The position numbers were made by a program, and so were the translations under genes. The notes beneath the pieces are model-generated. The model was not told the origin of the DNA. It did no database searches and worked only from the letters and a program-made list of their open reading frames with translations. A stretch of 35,823 nucleotides of DNA from Priapulus caudatus (lineage: Eukaryota; Priapulida; Priapulimorpha; Priapulimorphida; Priapulidae). The stretch is from positions 139,356-175,178 of the forward strand of contig NW_014577392.1 in NCBI RefSeq assembly GCF_000485595.1. Reading direction: 5' to 3'. Positions 20,901 to 28,219 of this stretch are shown one piece after another (the first letter of the stretch is position 1; the number at the start of each line of letters is the position of its first letter).

Positions 20901-23887
20901 GCATATTGTCCAAAACAGAACCATTGCTGTTATCATGGAAATGACCGAAGGCATTTACATGCCTTTTCATTGGTTCGCAATCAAAAGTAAACGCAATGTG
21001 GTTGTCTAAGGGATAATGTACAATTCCCCAAGGCACAGATTATTCCTACCAGATAGCCACCATGCAGCAGCTCAGCTGATTGCACAAACTCAAACTTTTT
21101 TTGGCTAAAGTCGTGATAATAACAATAATTATAATGCAGTAAAGCAGAATATTAGAGAACAGACCATCACTTTCCATGGACTGTCCGGTACTGTGGTTGC
21201 CAGGAGATGGGGAGAGTATCGTGCCTCCACATAAGCTATTCCCTGGTTAGCCGAGTCCTCGCAGAATTCGTACGCAACTCTGTAGATAGCCTGTAAGTCA
21301 CCTCTATGCAAATATAAATGATGGGTAAAATAGGTTAGTAGGGTTTGAGATATCAACCTATAGTCTGTATGATCAATGTAAAAGTCTATCGCAAAAATAA
21401 ACAATGTGCATGCAGTGAGTGGTTATGAGTGTTATCATGTGTAGGTTGCTGGAGTCGGCACCATGTGCAATGTCTTGTCATGTGTACATAGTGGACAAAT
21501 GGAACCTTGCACAGGATAGCAAGGCTGCAGGTTGCAAACTTCAATTACAGATAGCCATGCGAAGGTAAAGTCACGTTTGTCTGCCTTTTCATCTCATTTC
21601 ATTTCCATGATGGCATTATTTTTTCCCATTACTAGAGTAGAGAAAAACAGTAATATATTGGCAATAGCCTGAGCATGCAGCTGCAATAACCCATGTAACA
21701 TTATTTATACCAATTACTCTCTAACTCCCTCTTCAGGGCGTTGGGGGGTTCGGAATCGGTGGCCGCCATATGCCCCGAGGCTACGTTATCGCGCCACGTA
21801 CGCAGGTCAAAGGTTGCACACTGCACGCGGAAAACCATCTTTCTGCACAAACTATACTTGTATCGTTCGCTGACCAACTACTAGTATAGCTCATAGGGTC
21901 TATGTCCCCCAGGGTACTGCCATAACATACCCTGGATACGGTCCGGTATACCGGAACGTACCCTGGTCACTACTTGATATGGTTAAGATTAGGATTAGGG
22001 TTAGGGTTAAGGTTAAGGTTAAGGTTAAGGTTAGGGTTCGGGTTAGGGTTAGGGAGTAGGCGTAGGCGACTCCCTAGACTCGTTAGTGGAGTAGACGAGG
22101 TACGGTCCGGCATATTAGATAGTACCAGGGTACGTTCCGGCAGTACCCCGGGGGACATAGACCCTCTCAGCACTAGTATAGTGTTGGTTTAGCAAACTAG
22201 TGTGGGGGGCGGCGCGCGAATCCGTGGTTCGGTGGCGGGTTCCACCCTGGTTCGGTAGCGCGCGAATCCTGTTGGTAGGAAAAATGTACACGTGTTGCTG
22301 TAAAGTAAGATAAGGTTTTTATAAATAACATGTTGGTGGCGTTACAATGTGTATGGTTGGCGAAAAATATGGTGTGTGTTTGTAAACCGACATATGGTTG
22401 GACTAAATTGATAAACCGTACACCATACACGAGTATGCAGTGATGAACTGCAAACATTGACAATGAATGAACACAAATGAATTTATGTTTTTATAAAGGA
22501 GTGAGTGGGTTGACATTCTTCTGCAAAGATGAAAAAAAGAAAGATGAATTTATCAACATTCTAGACAAACTGTTTTGCATGGTTGGGAAAACCCGCCAGG
22601 CAGTCGACCTCACTCTTTCATAGAAAACAGTAAAGTACTTTACCAACAGCTGTCATCTTAAAATGGGGTTTGACTAAGTTAGCAGTGTAGTTGCCGTAGG
22701 GAACAATGCTAACATTTGTAATGTATTACTCCACTTGTAAACATGTTGCACCCAGCAGTACTACATATACACGGAAGATGGAAAACTTTAGTAAAACAAA
22801 TTCCAAATGATGTAAATGCTCAAAGTGACAAGCTGTTGAAAAAACTAAAGAAACTGAAAAAATTGAAAAAACTACAGATGAAATACCTCAAGATCTGCCC
22901 AGCAGTTGAATGGATAATGTCGACGATGACAATGTGCACATTTATGCCACAGTTAAAACATAATAGTGTATACCGAACCGCACCTATATGCATGGCAAGA
23001 GATTGATACTTACAGTATTACTGGCATGAAAATGTTAAATGCATCTAGAAACTTGGTTAAACTCCCAGATCCACGAGCATTGATCTTCTGCTTAAACTCC
23101 TCGAAATTAGCGCCAGGCAATGTAATACCTTTGGTGCTGCAAAATGCACAAGCACACATGCATTTCTGTCTCTTCTTACAATCAGGAGCTAATAATGACA
23201 AATTTGTCATTATTAGCTCCTGTTACAATATATGCATTTCTGACTTTCAGTTCACATTAAAAAACCTTTACTGATACCCAAATGTGCTATTGACTGCCCA
23301 CAATTAAAATTATGATGAATCATCATAAATCATGCTATCAATTCAGTCAATCAACTGCACGTTTCACATTTTAAAGTGGAACGTGTTAGGAATGCAGGAC
23401 ATAATGATTAACAGAATTATTTTGTTCAACAGCATTTTAAATTGACTACGTCACGCATTTTCTATGGTAATATTTGTAAAAAAAATTGTTGCCATTGTTT
23501 TACATTAAAAGTAAGTACTAACGGGACTAAATGTATCGTCAAATTCTTACCTGATAAGATTGTTTCTCAACTAGTTAAAAATCCAAAAAACCTGCACGAT
23601 TTGATATTATTATCCTGATTAATAATTGCTTGCTATGGGCTATGTATCAGTCACCAGTGTATGTTTACATCAAACAATATAGAAAAATAAGAAGTATAAT
23701 GCAGCAATTTAACCATAAAAAGTGAACAGAATTACTGAAATATTTTTTTAAGTTTTACTATTTACGGTGACGTAATCACTTTAACATGTTACATTACATC
23801 ATCAGTCTTCACTGTAAATACTTACTGTGCTAGTTCCCAGATTGTTGAAGGCCTGACAGCTCCATCCAAATGCACATGCAGCTCCAC
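14936..23887 (-). CDS. ADA: Adenosine deaminase (coding exons 2 to last)
   Basis: Zinc enzyme of the TIM-barrel amidohydrolase fold that converts adenosine and deoxyadenosine to inosine forms in purine salvage. Exons in gene order (all minus): 23887-23826, 23136-23014, 21303-21171, 18006-17892, 17705-17587, 17351-17280, 16227-16058, 15570-15441, 15043-14936 (TAA 14938-14936). All junctions are GT-AG and phases run 0-2-2-0-1-0-0-2-0, totalling 1032 nt (343 codons plus stop); human ADA is 363 residues. Motifs in order: metal-binding HVH in VELHVHLDGAVRPSTIW, VEARYSPHLLA, ILCCIRPFP, GIDLAGDES, RTVHAAEAGPA (catalytic Glu region), RIGHGYH, HFEVCLLSSQATGAV, FSLNTDDP (metal-binding Asp), and C-terminal FLPRDEKDELLNHLKEQYGL. 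The exon 4 donor (gtgatg) is weak, so that boundary could be a few bases off. Exon 1 is not certain (see 24023-24037). Confidence 0.97.
16058..16227 (-). CDS. ADA: ADA exon equal to human exons 8 plus 9 fused
   Basis: A 170-nt exon read from 16227: AVYELLAQRIGHGYH then DLRARDIHFEVCLLSS and ATGAVTLDWSKHPAIR. It starts in phase 0 and ends in phase 2. In human ADA, as I recall it, this span is split over a 102-nt and a 65-nt exon (167 nt). The intron between them is absent here, through loss here or gain in vertebrates. It holds the conserved active-site His of GHGYH. Confidence 0.9.
16589..17155. mobile_element. TTAA-flanked TIR element in ADA intron (Kolobok/piggyBac type)
   Basis: TTAA (16585-16588) is followed by AGGGATAGTAGACTCCAGG. 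The other end is CCTAGAGTAAACGATCCCT followed by TTAA (17156-17159). The terminal repeats match at about 15 of 19 positions. A TTAA target with AGGG-like ends is characteristic of Kolobok and piggyBac superfamilies (family knowledge). About 567 bp, no transposase frame, so non-autonomous. It sits in the intron between the HAAE exon and the fused exon. Confidence 0.65.
17280..17351 (-). CDS. ADA: ADA catalytic-loop exon with HAAE in place of HAGE
   Basis: A 72-nt phase-0 exon encoding EAARLGISRTVHAAEAGPAS then NAKA. It carries the metal-binding His and the catalytic Glu of the classical VHAGE motif, but the third motif position reads GCA (Ala) rather than Gly. The length equals the human exon 7 I recall. 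Acceptor tag at 17354-17352 and donor gtaaat are intact. Confidence 0.9.
18519..18760. mobile_element. GC-rich hAT-like repeat remnant in ADA intron
   Basis: It contains CTAGGGGGGTCCGGGGGCAT then GCCCCCCGAAAATTTT. The same block occurs as GGGGGGTCTGGGGGCATGCT at 24150 and, inverted, near 27285. Further 3' there is a CCGGGCGG-rich stretch (18668-18750). It has no coding potential. The ends are unclear. Confidence 0.55.
19213..19336 (+). repeat. Dispersed repeat, inverted partner of 10926-11041
   Basis: It contains AATGAAAGTGTCAATGACAC, TGTAGCTCACCACAAAAAAA, CAATTAAA-type sequence (as TTTTAATTGAGCAACC) and CGACGTACATTATAGAAAC. It lies in the ADA intron between the exons at 18006 and 21171. It is followed by a small inverted repeat of GAGTATATAT (19337-19382). 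Confidence 0.75.
19383..20030. other. ADA intron, nothing recognised
   Basis: Intronic sequence with no exon of adenosine deaminase missing from this span and no repeat family I recognise. Short frames are not gene-like. Confidence 0.4.
20040..20338 (-). repeat. Second hairpin/GTCCG repeat family, minus strand
   Basis: Read from 20336 on the minus strand: the hairpin GGCTCACCTTGACATCGTCA AGATGAGC, then TTGCCATGGGTCGTCGTCC, a GTCCG run, and CAACATTTGGCTACGGTC. The architecture (terminal hairpin, GTCCG microsatellite, CAACA-TTGG) parallels the family at 2264, 10151 and 25781, but the rest of the sequence differs. The inner end is uncertain. A TATTAG/TATTGG low-complexity tract follows at 20600-20675. 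Confidence 0.6.
21873..22191. mobile_element. Foldback element B with TTAGGG/TTAAGG array in its loop
   Basis: The left arm (from about 21873) and right arm (to about 22191) share ACCAAC.CTA, a GGGTCTATGTCCCCC block (21897-21911; reverse at 22151-22165), GGTACTGCC and TACCCTGG. They match in inverted orientation over roughly 65 bp with scattered differences. The loop holds an array at 21982-22055 of mixed TTAGGG and TTAAGG units that begins TTAAGATTAG, as in element A. It lies in the ADA intron between 21303 and 23014. The open frames across the array are low-complexity artefacts. Confidence 0.8.
23176..23229. mobile_element. 40-bp perfect palindrome flanked by 7-bp duplication TTACAAT
   Basis: Positions 23183-23222 form a perfect palindrome with no loop (CAGGAGCTAATAATGACAAA and its reverse complement). 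TTACAAT stands immediately on both sides (23176-23182 and 23223-23229), like a target-site duplication. It is in the ADA intron 5' of the exon at 23136-23014. It is far too short to encode anything. Confidence 0.8.
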
Positions 23888-24022
23888 CTAAAATGCACAT
23901 GTTTTAATGCTGAACCTAGTTTAATTAATGAGTTTACAATACTGTAATAAAGTTTGTTTATCAAGTAGTTGAAGTAGCACCTGGCCAGCTAGGGATGCAT
24001 CATTGTATGCAACACCGCTGAC

Positions 24023-24037
24023 CTTTTCAATTTTCAT
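24023..24037 (-). CDS. ADA: Candidate first coding exon of ADA (MKIEK)
   Basis: The minus strand reads ATGAAAATTGAAAAG followed by gtcagc. It would give MKIEK joined in phase 0 to VELHVHLDG, the same phase and position as the human exon 1/2 junction. For: the Met, the phase and the Lys before VELH fit. Against: the exon is only 15 nt, the donor is not strong, and the start of a hAT-like repeat lies about 15 bases upstream. A more distant first exon is possible. Confidence 0.35.
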
Positions 24038-24051
24038 GAGAGCTATGGCCT

Positions 24052-24356
24052 CGGGGCCGTAGCTAGGAATTAATGTATGGGGGGGGGCAAGATGAACGAG
24101 CGCCAGAGGCCAGAGGATAGAGGCCAGAGGCCAGAGGCGCTCGCTTCTAGGGGGGTCTGGGGGCATGCTCCCCCATAAAATTTTGAAATATAGAAGCACT
24201 GAAATGCCATTTCCAGCCATTTCAGGTAGGTTACATACCTAAAACTCCCCAAACGGTTAAGCGAGTATTTTCTAATCTTAAGTTCCCATTATTCCTCACT
24301 GGGTTCTTTTTTTTGGTGGGGGGCAGCTGCCCCCCCCCCTGCTAGCTACGGCCCTG
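24052..24356. mobile_element. hAT-like MITE, termini C(A/G)GGGCCGTAGCTAG
   Basis: The left end is CGGGGCCGTAGCTAGG (24052) and the right end CTAGCTACGGCCCTG (ending 24356), a 15-bp terminal inverted repeat with one mismatch. The interior has repeated AGAGGCCAGAGG, GGGGGGTCTGGGGGCATGCT and poly-C/poly-G tracts. CAGGGCCGTAGC-type ends also open at 35736. No exact 8-bp duplication is visible. Its open frame rich in WPLA is low-complexity. Confidence 0.65.
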
Positions 24357-24411
24357 GGTATATGCCGCCATGGCAGACAATCCCAGTTTGTGGTATAAAA
24401 TTTTAGAGTTA

Positions 24412-24636
24412 CAGTGTAGGCTGTGTAGCCCCCTTATAACGCGATGGTTGGGGTCCATAAAATGTCTTCGCGAAAAAAGCGAGGTACGTTGTGCTAAATC
24501 CGAATTATATATACATGCCATGGCTATATAAGAGCAAAAAAAGGGCCAAGGGGGTCCAACGACTCATCGCGTTAATATTATATATCCGAATTCGCGTTAA
24601 ATCGGGGCGCGTAAAAACGGGGGGGGGGGTCCACTG
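24412..24636. mobile_element. Tc1/mariner-pogo-like MITE with TA duplication
   Basis: TA then CAGTG opens at 24412, and CACTG then TA closes at 24636. Inside the ends lie CCCCCTTATAACGCG (left) and CGCGTAAAAACGGGGGG (right). TA targets and CAGTG termini fit Tc1/mariner-pogo relatives (family knowledge). Non-coding. Confidence 0.55.
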
Positions 24637-24920
24637 TATTAAATGAGTTTGTTACTGTTAAAATGGGGGTTGTATGTAATTCGTTTGTAACTTTGTTGGC
24701 CACGAGATAGCCCGGATTTTCTTTTTCATTTCCAGTTACGACTTAATATTATTGTGCAACGTCAAAACATTGTCACTGTGCAATGCGTGTAATGTCAAAA
24801 TTCTGATTATTTTGTTCAAAATTATTTGGGGTGCATCTGATTTACTTCATCGAAACGTCTTAAGTTATATATGAAGTAAATACGGTATTACTAATACTAT
24901 TACTATATTACTCTAAGTCT

Positions 24921-24964
24921 AACCATAGACATAGAATACAAGATTGTATTCTATGTCTATGGTT
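24921..24964. repeat. 21-bp perfect hairpin with 2-base loop
   Basis: Positions 24921-24941 and 24944-24964 are exact reverse complements (AACCATAGACATAGAATACA...). One of several almost loopless palindromes in this window. Confidence 0.85.
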
Positions 24965-25635
24965 TAACGCGACTCTAACGTAATGGTAACTATCGCGAAG
25001 CAGATCTTCTGCATCACGACTAGCAATTCACGACTGCATTCTGCTTCATGGGCGAAGAGTCTAAAACAGAAAATAACTGAATGCTTCTCCAAGCCAAGAG
25101 AAAGACATCGCTCCTGGTTAAGTAAAGAAATTAAAAATTTATTTGAAATTAAAAGACACCTAAAGAAAATCTTGAGTAAAGACAAACAACAAAACGTAAA
25201 CACCAGACAAATTTGACAAGTGAAAGAACAAGAGCCGCAGAGCGTCTGGGCTCATCTGAGGTCTGTTGCTACAGTTATAAACGTAACATTTAAGTCGTGC
25301 GTAGTGACACCTTTGTTAGGCGCAGATATGCAGTTGCGTACACATCATTTCAGCAACCTTGTGCATTCTGTATACCTCCCAAATCCCATTGGTTGATACA
25401 AATCGCATGCCTGAAACTCCTGTTTTATGGTGCATTGTGACCCTAACCCTATTTAAAAAAAAATGTAATTGTTGTAAAAGTTTATTTCTGCAATGGATAA
25501 CGTTTTTAACATTAAATTATTTGTTGTTATTAAATTGTTGTAAATAAATCATGTAAATATTTGCGTTAATTGGGAAAAAATAGTTAAATGGATAAAGATA
25601 GAAAAATACAGAAAACAGGAAAATAATTAAAAAAC
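24965..25635. other. No gene recognised; two CCCTAA units at 25440
   Basis: Short open frames only. Positions 25440-25452 contain ACCCTAACCCTA, two telomere-like units with no inverted repeat around them that I can see. It is otherwise AT-rich. Confidence 0.4.
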
Positions 25636-25636
25636 A

Positions 25637-25705
25637 GATGGGATTTGATCCAATGACCTTTCAGCCGTCACGCCTGTGCTCTACGCGTTCGGCTATTCAG
25701 GCTTA
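25637..25705 (-). tRNA. tRNA-like sequence (tRNA pseudogene or tRNA-derived SINE head)
   Basis: The minus strand reads CCTGAATAGCCGAACGCGTA, then GAGCACAGGCGTGACGGCTG, AAAGGTCA and TGGATCAAATCCC. The D-arm-like AGCCGAACGCGTAGAGC and T-arm-like GGATCAAATCC resemble internal Pol III boxes A and B. It is followed by TTTTTT, a Pol III stop. The acceptor stem does not pair and the anticodon stem is imperfect, so it is not a functional tRNA. Confidence 0.5.
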
Positions 25706-25780
25706 TTGGGTTTATAGATTATGGATGTGCCATGAATATGACAACACTGTGAGGTAATTGAGGCAGTTGAGGAATCCATG

Positions 25781-26169
25781 TTTAACCCGCCTCTTGAGGG
25801 TCAAAAGGTTATCAGACACTTACTCTTCGCACGTCAGTGGAAAGCACATTTCATGGTCCTTTCAATAAAGTGATAAAAATGGTAAGTCAGCAGCCACTGA
25901 AACAAAAAAGTTTTTCACTCTGTCCATTAGGCCATGTCCTCAGAAAATGTCTGATATCTGACCTTTCCCCCACTGCCCTTTGACCTGTGACCTCAAATTT
26001 CGCTTTCCCAACTCGTTTTCGGATTACCCCCCCCCCATGTCCCGAATATCGTGACCGTACGTCGAGCCGTTTAGATTTGTGCCCAACTGTTGACGGACGC
26101 ACGGCCGGACGCACGGACGCACGCTCATGCGATTCTACAAGCTGCATCTGACTATGCCAAGTGAGCTAA
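25781..26169 (-). repeat. Hairpin/GTCCG repeat, reverse-strand copy
   Basis: Read on the minus strand from 26169: TTAGCTCACTTGGCATAGTC AGATGCAGCTTGTAG, then GCATGAGCG, GTCCG/GTGCG runs, AACAGTTGGGCACAAATC, CGGCTCGACGTACGGTCACG, AGGTCACAGGTCAAAGG, and the conserved 3' part to CCTCAAGAGGCGGGTTAA. It is the least indel-broken full copy, so it is a useful reference for the copies at 2264-4745 and 10151. Confidence 0.8.
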
Positions 26170-26175
26170 AAACTC

Positions 26176-26870
26176 ATGCTTCTGCAATTCATAGTTAATA
26201 TGGAAAATAATAGATTAATGAAAAGAGTATACATACAACAGACTAAAGAGGAAGAAAAGAATTGGGCAAACGAAACCTCGGAAATTTTAGATAACTACGA
26301 GTTAGGAATATCACTCTCAGCCATAGGAATAAAACCAAAGAAAGCCTGGAAAAAAAACAAGTAAAACAAGCTATTTTAAAACGCTGTGGCTACGGGTACG
26401 GCAGCCGTATCTTAATGTCTCAAAGCTGGAGGTACGGCAGTCCATTCGCTTTCATACTTAACGTAATAACAAGACAAAGAGGGCGGCGGGTGGCGCCAGA
26501 TTTCGAAATAACGCCTTGGGAAATAAATTCACGATTTGAGAGTTTAGATGAGCTAGAACCCTAACCCTAACCCTAACGCCAAAAATGGGCTTCAACGAAC
26601 GACGTCACGGCTGCCGTACCTCCAGCCACTGCGATTTAAAAAAGCGTAATAACAAGAGATAAAATGAAAACCAAAGGAAAAACGAAAATGAAGATGATAA
26701 ACATAGAAACTTATGGGCTAAAGAAGGAATATAATATGAAAGAAATGTCATTTAGGCCTACAGACACGCGTTTTACTTTTAAATGTAAAACATGCATGAT
26801 ATTGATAGAACTCAAAAGCTATTTTAGAAATAACTTCGGTGATGACCGGTGCAATTTATGTAGGCAGTGA
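26176..26870 (+). pseudogene. Retrotransposon protein C-terminal relic, split by foldback C
   Basis: The first part (26176-26364) reads ENNRLMKRVYIQQTKEEEKN and ends KKAWKKNK. The second part (26664-26870) reads KKEYNMKEMSFRP, RFTFKCKTCMILIELKSYFR and GDDRCNLCRQ. The lysine-rich linker followed by an F.F..(R/K)T..L..K..F/Y...D..C..C pattern is what I associate with C-terminal ends of non-LTR reverse-transcriptase polyproteins in invertebrate genomes. It has no start context and is interrupted by 26376-26639. Assignment to a retroelement is likely; the clade is not known. Confidence 0.5.
26376..26639. mobile_element. Foldback element C with CCCTAA array in its loop
   Basis: Inverted arms at 26376-26408 and 26607-26639 match at 28 of 33 positions and share GGTACGGCAGCCGT. 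Three CCCTAA units lie at 26557-26576. CGTAATAACAAGA is repeated directly at about 26462 (inside) and 26645 (outside). The element interrupts the retroelement relic at 26176-26870. Confidence 0.7.
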
Positions 26871-26935
26871 TTTAGGCAATAACAATATGAAAGAGAACTT
26901 GGAACATTTAGGCCTATTAATAGTATTATATATAG

Positions 26936-27434
26936 GACGTGGATATTCGTCCGAGCATCGGACACCTGTTCGTATGCGCTATTCGTCTGAGCAGTTGTTG
27001 CGCATGCGCTGTTCATGTTGTATTACATAAATGTAATATAATGCTAGTTGCCCACTCTCTAACCCCATCCACAACCACAACCCTAACCCTAACCCTAACA
27101 CTAACTATAAACCGACTCGGATCTCTTATATACTTGAGTCATAGTACCAAACACTATCTATGGTGTATAACCACATACGCATGTATGCAGGGGCGTCACA
27201 GCCGTAGCCGTAGGGCTGCCGTAGCAAAACGCTCATACCAATTTAGCATTTTAGAGCATCTAGATTTCAACATTTTCGGGAGGGAGACCCCCCAGACCCC
27301 CCCTTCACACTTCCTACCCCAGGCACTCGTGCCGTGCGCCTGCGGCATGCAACATGAACAGCGCATGCGCAACAACTGCTCGGACGAATAGCGCATACGA
27401 ACAGGTGTCCGATTCTCGGACGAATATCCACGTC
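26936..27434. mobile_element. Foldback element D, 85-bp arms, CCCTAA array in its loop
   Basis: Positions 26936-27020 and 27350-27434 are inverted copies with two mismatches (arms hold GACGTGGATATTCGTCCGAG, CATGCGCTGTTCATGTTG). The 329-base loop holds CCCTAA units at 27079-27099, then ACCGACTCGG and CTATCTATGGTGT-type sequence also found in the 435-bp element (5078-5130), then GCCGTAGCCGTAGGGCTGCC resembling element C, and a CCCCCCAGACCCCCCC block like the hAT-type repeats. It is a composite of several repeats between long arms. Confidence 0.9.
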
Positions 27435-27439
27435 GTATA

Positions 27440-28119
27440 TATATAAATGTGAGTTTTATAACATTAACATATAACTAAGGTCAGCGAACAAAGTGAAGTC
27501 TGAAGACTGGGGAGGGGGCTACACTGGGTTACTCAAACCAGCACAGCAGTAGAATATATGTACGAAAGATATTGTCAATTCGAAGTATTAATATCTAAAG
27601 TCTAAAGAAATGGCAGTAGACATAATTTCTTGTTTCTTTAAATAATCCCCGCACCTGCCTTAGAGTGCTTTGTGAAAGACAGGAGAGGGACCTATAAGGC
27701 TTAGCTCTGCCTCTAGGCTCTAGTACTATAGCCCGCTTACATTAACTGCCAGCGGCAACTGTACGCCGCCTAAGATACAAGATACAAGATCACGACCTAC
27801 GCGAAGAAATGTTTGGTCACTTACCCGACTTCTTGCTTGCTTGGCGAAGCCATTGATTCCGCTTCGTATCATTTGTCTATGTTGTATTAAACGTATTTTG
27901 TCTAGTTTACCGTAGACATGAACACTAGGCTACTCACACACTGTTAGCAGCATCAATTATTCCGTGCAAGCAACGGGGATCGTTCACAAGACTTACTGTG
28001 GCGCCACATCGCGGGAAGTGTTATTACGAATTTCCACATAGGCAGCGGTAGAGTAATTTAAAGTAAGCGGCAGCGGAAAGTAGGCAGAGGGAACGCATGA
28101 GGACAGAGGAAGTGCCATG
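27440..28119. other. No gene seen; decayed copy of the 75-bp foldback near 27712
   Basis: GGCTCTAGTACTATAGCCCG (near 27715) followed by ATTAACTGCC matches the foldback at 32826-32900, but its second arm is lost. No other recognisable feature. A candidate short exon here was rejected. Confidence 0.4.
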
Positions 28120-28120
28120 C

Positions 28121-28159
<39 letters not shown>

Positions 28160-28217
28160 CGTGTGCGTGTGCGTGCGCGTGCGCGTGCGCGTGCGCGTGT
28201 GCGTGTGTGTGCGTGTA
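28120..28217. repeat. Alternating purine-pyrimidine microsatellite (AT)n(GT)n(GC)
   Basis: About 20 bases of AT repeats pass into TG repeats and then TGCG/GCGC repeats without leaving purine-pyrimidine alternation. It is non-coding. The His/Ala-rich open frame on the minus strand is an artefact. Confidence 0.95.
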
Positions 28218-28219
28218 CT

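Noticed and set aside
21974-22192. Open frames of Leu/Arg and Asn/Pro repeats
   Set aside because: They are translations of the TTAGGG/TTAAGG array in foldback B.
22197-22270. GC-rich block with two GCGCGCGAATCC words as a possible promoter
   Set aside because: It lies deep in an ADA intron beside foldback B and has no associated exon. More likely repeat debris.
22743-23006. Open frame with repeated KKL and an adjacent frame ending in IYATVK that recalls a receptor tail
   Set aside because: It lies antisense in an ADA intron, has stops between the parts, lacks a proper ITIM spacing residue and has no splice context. Composition explains it.
27825-27853. Alternative ADA first exon: minus-strand ATG (MASPSKQEV) with a strong gtaagt donor
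   Set aside because: It ends in phase 2, whereas the VELH exon needs phase 0. It could only work with an extra exon that I cannot find.
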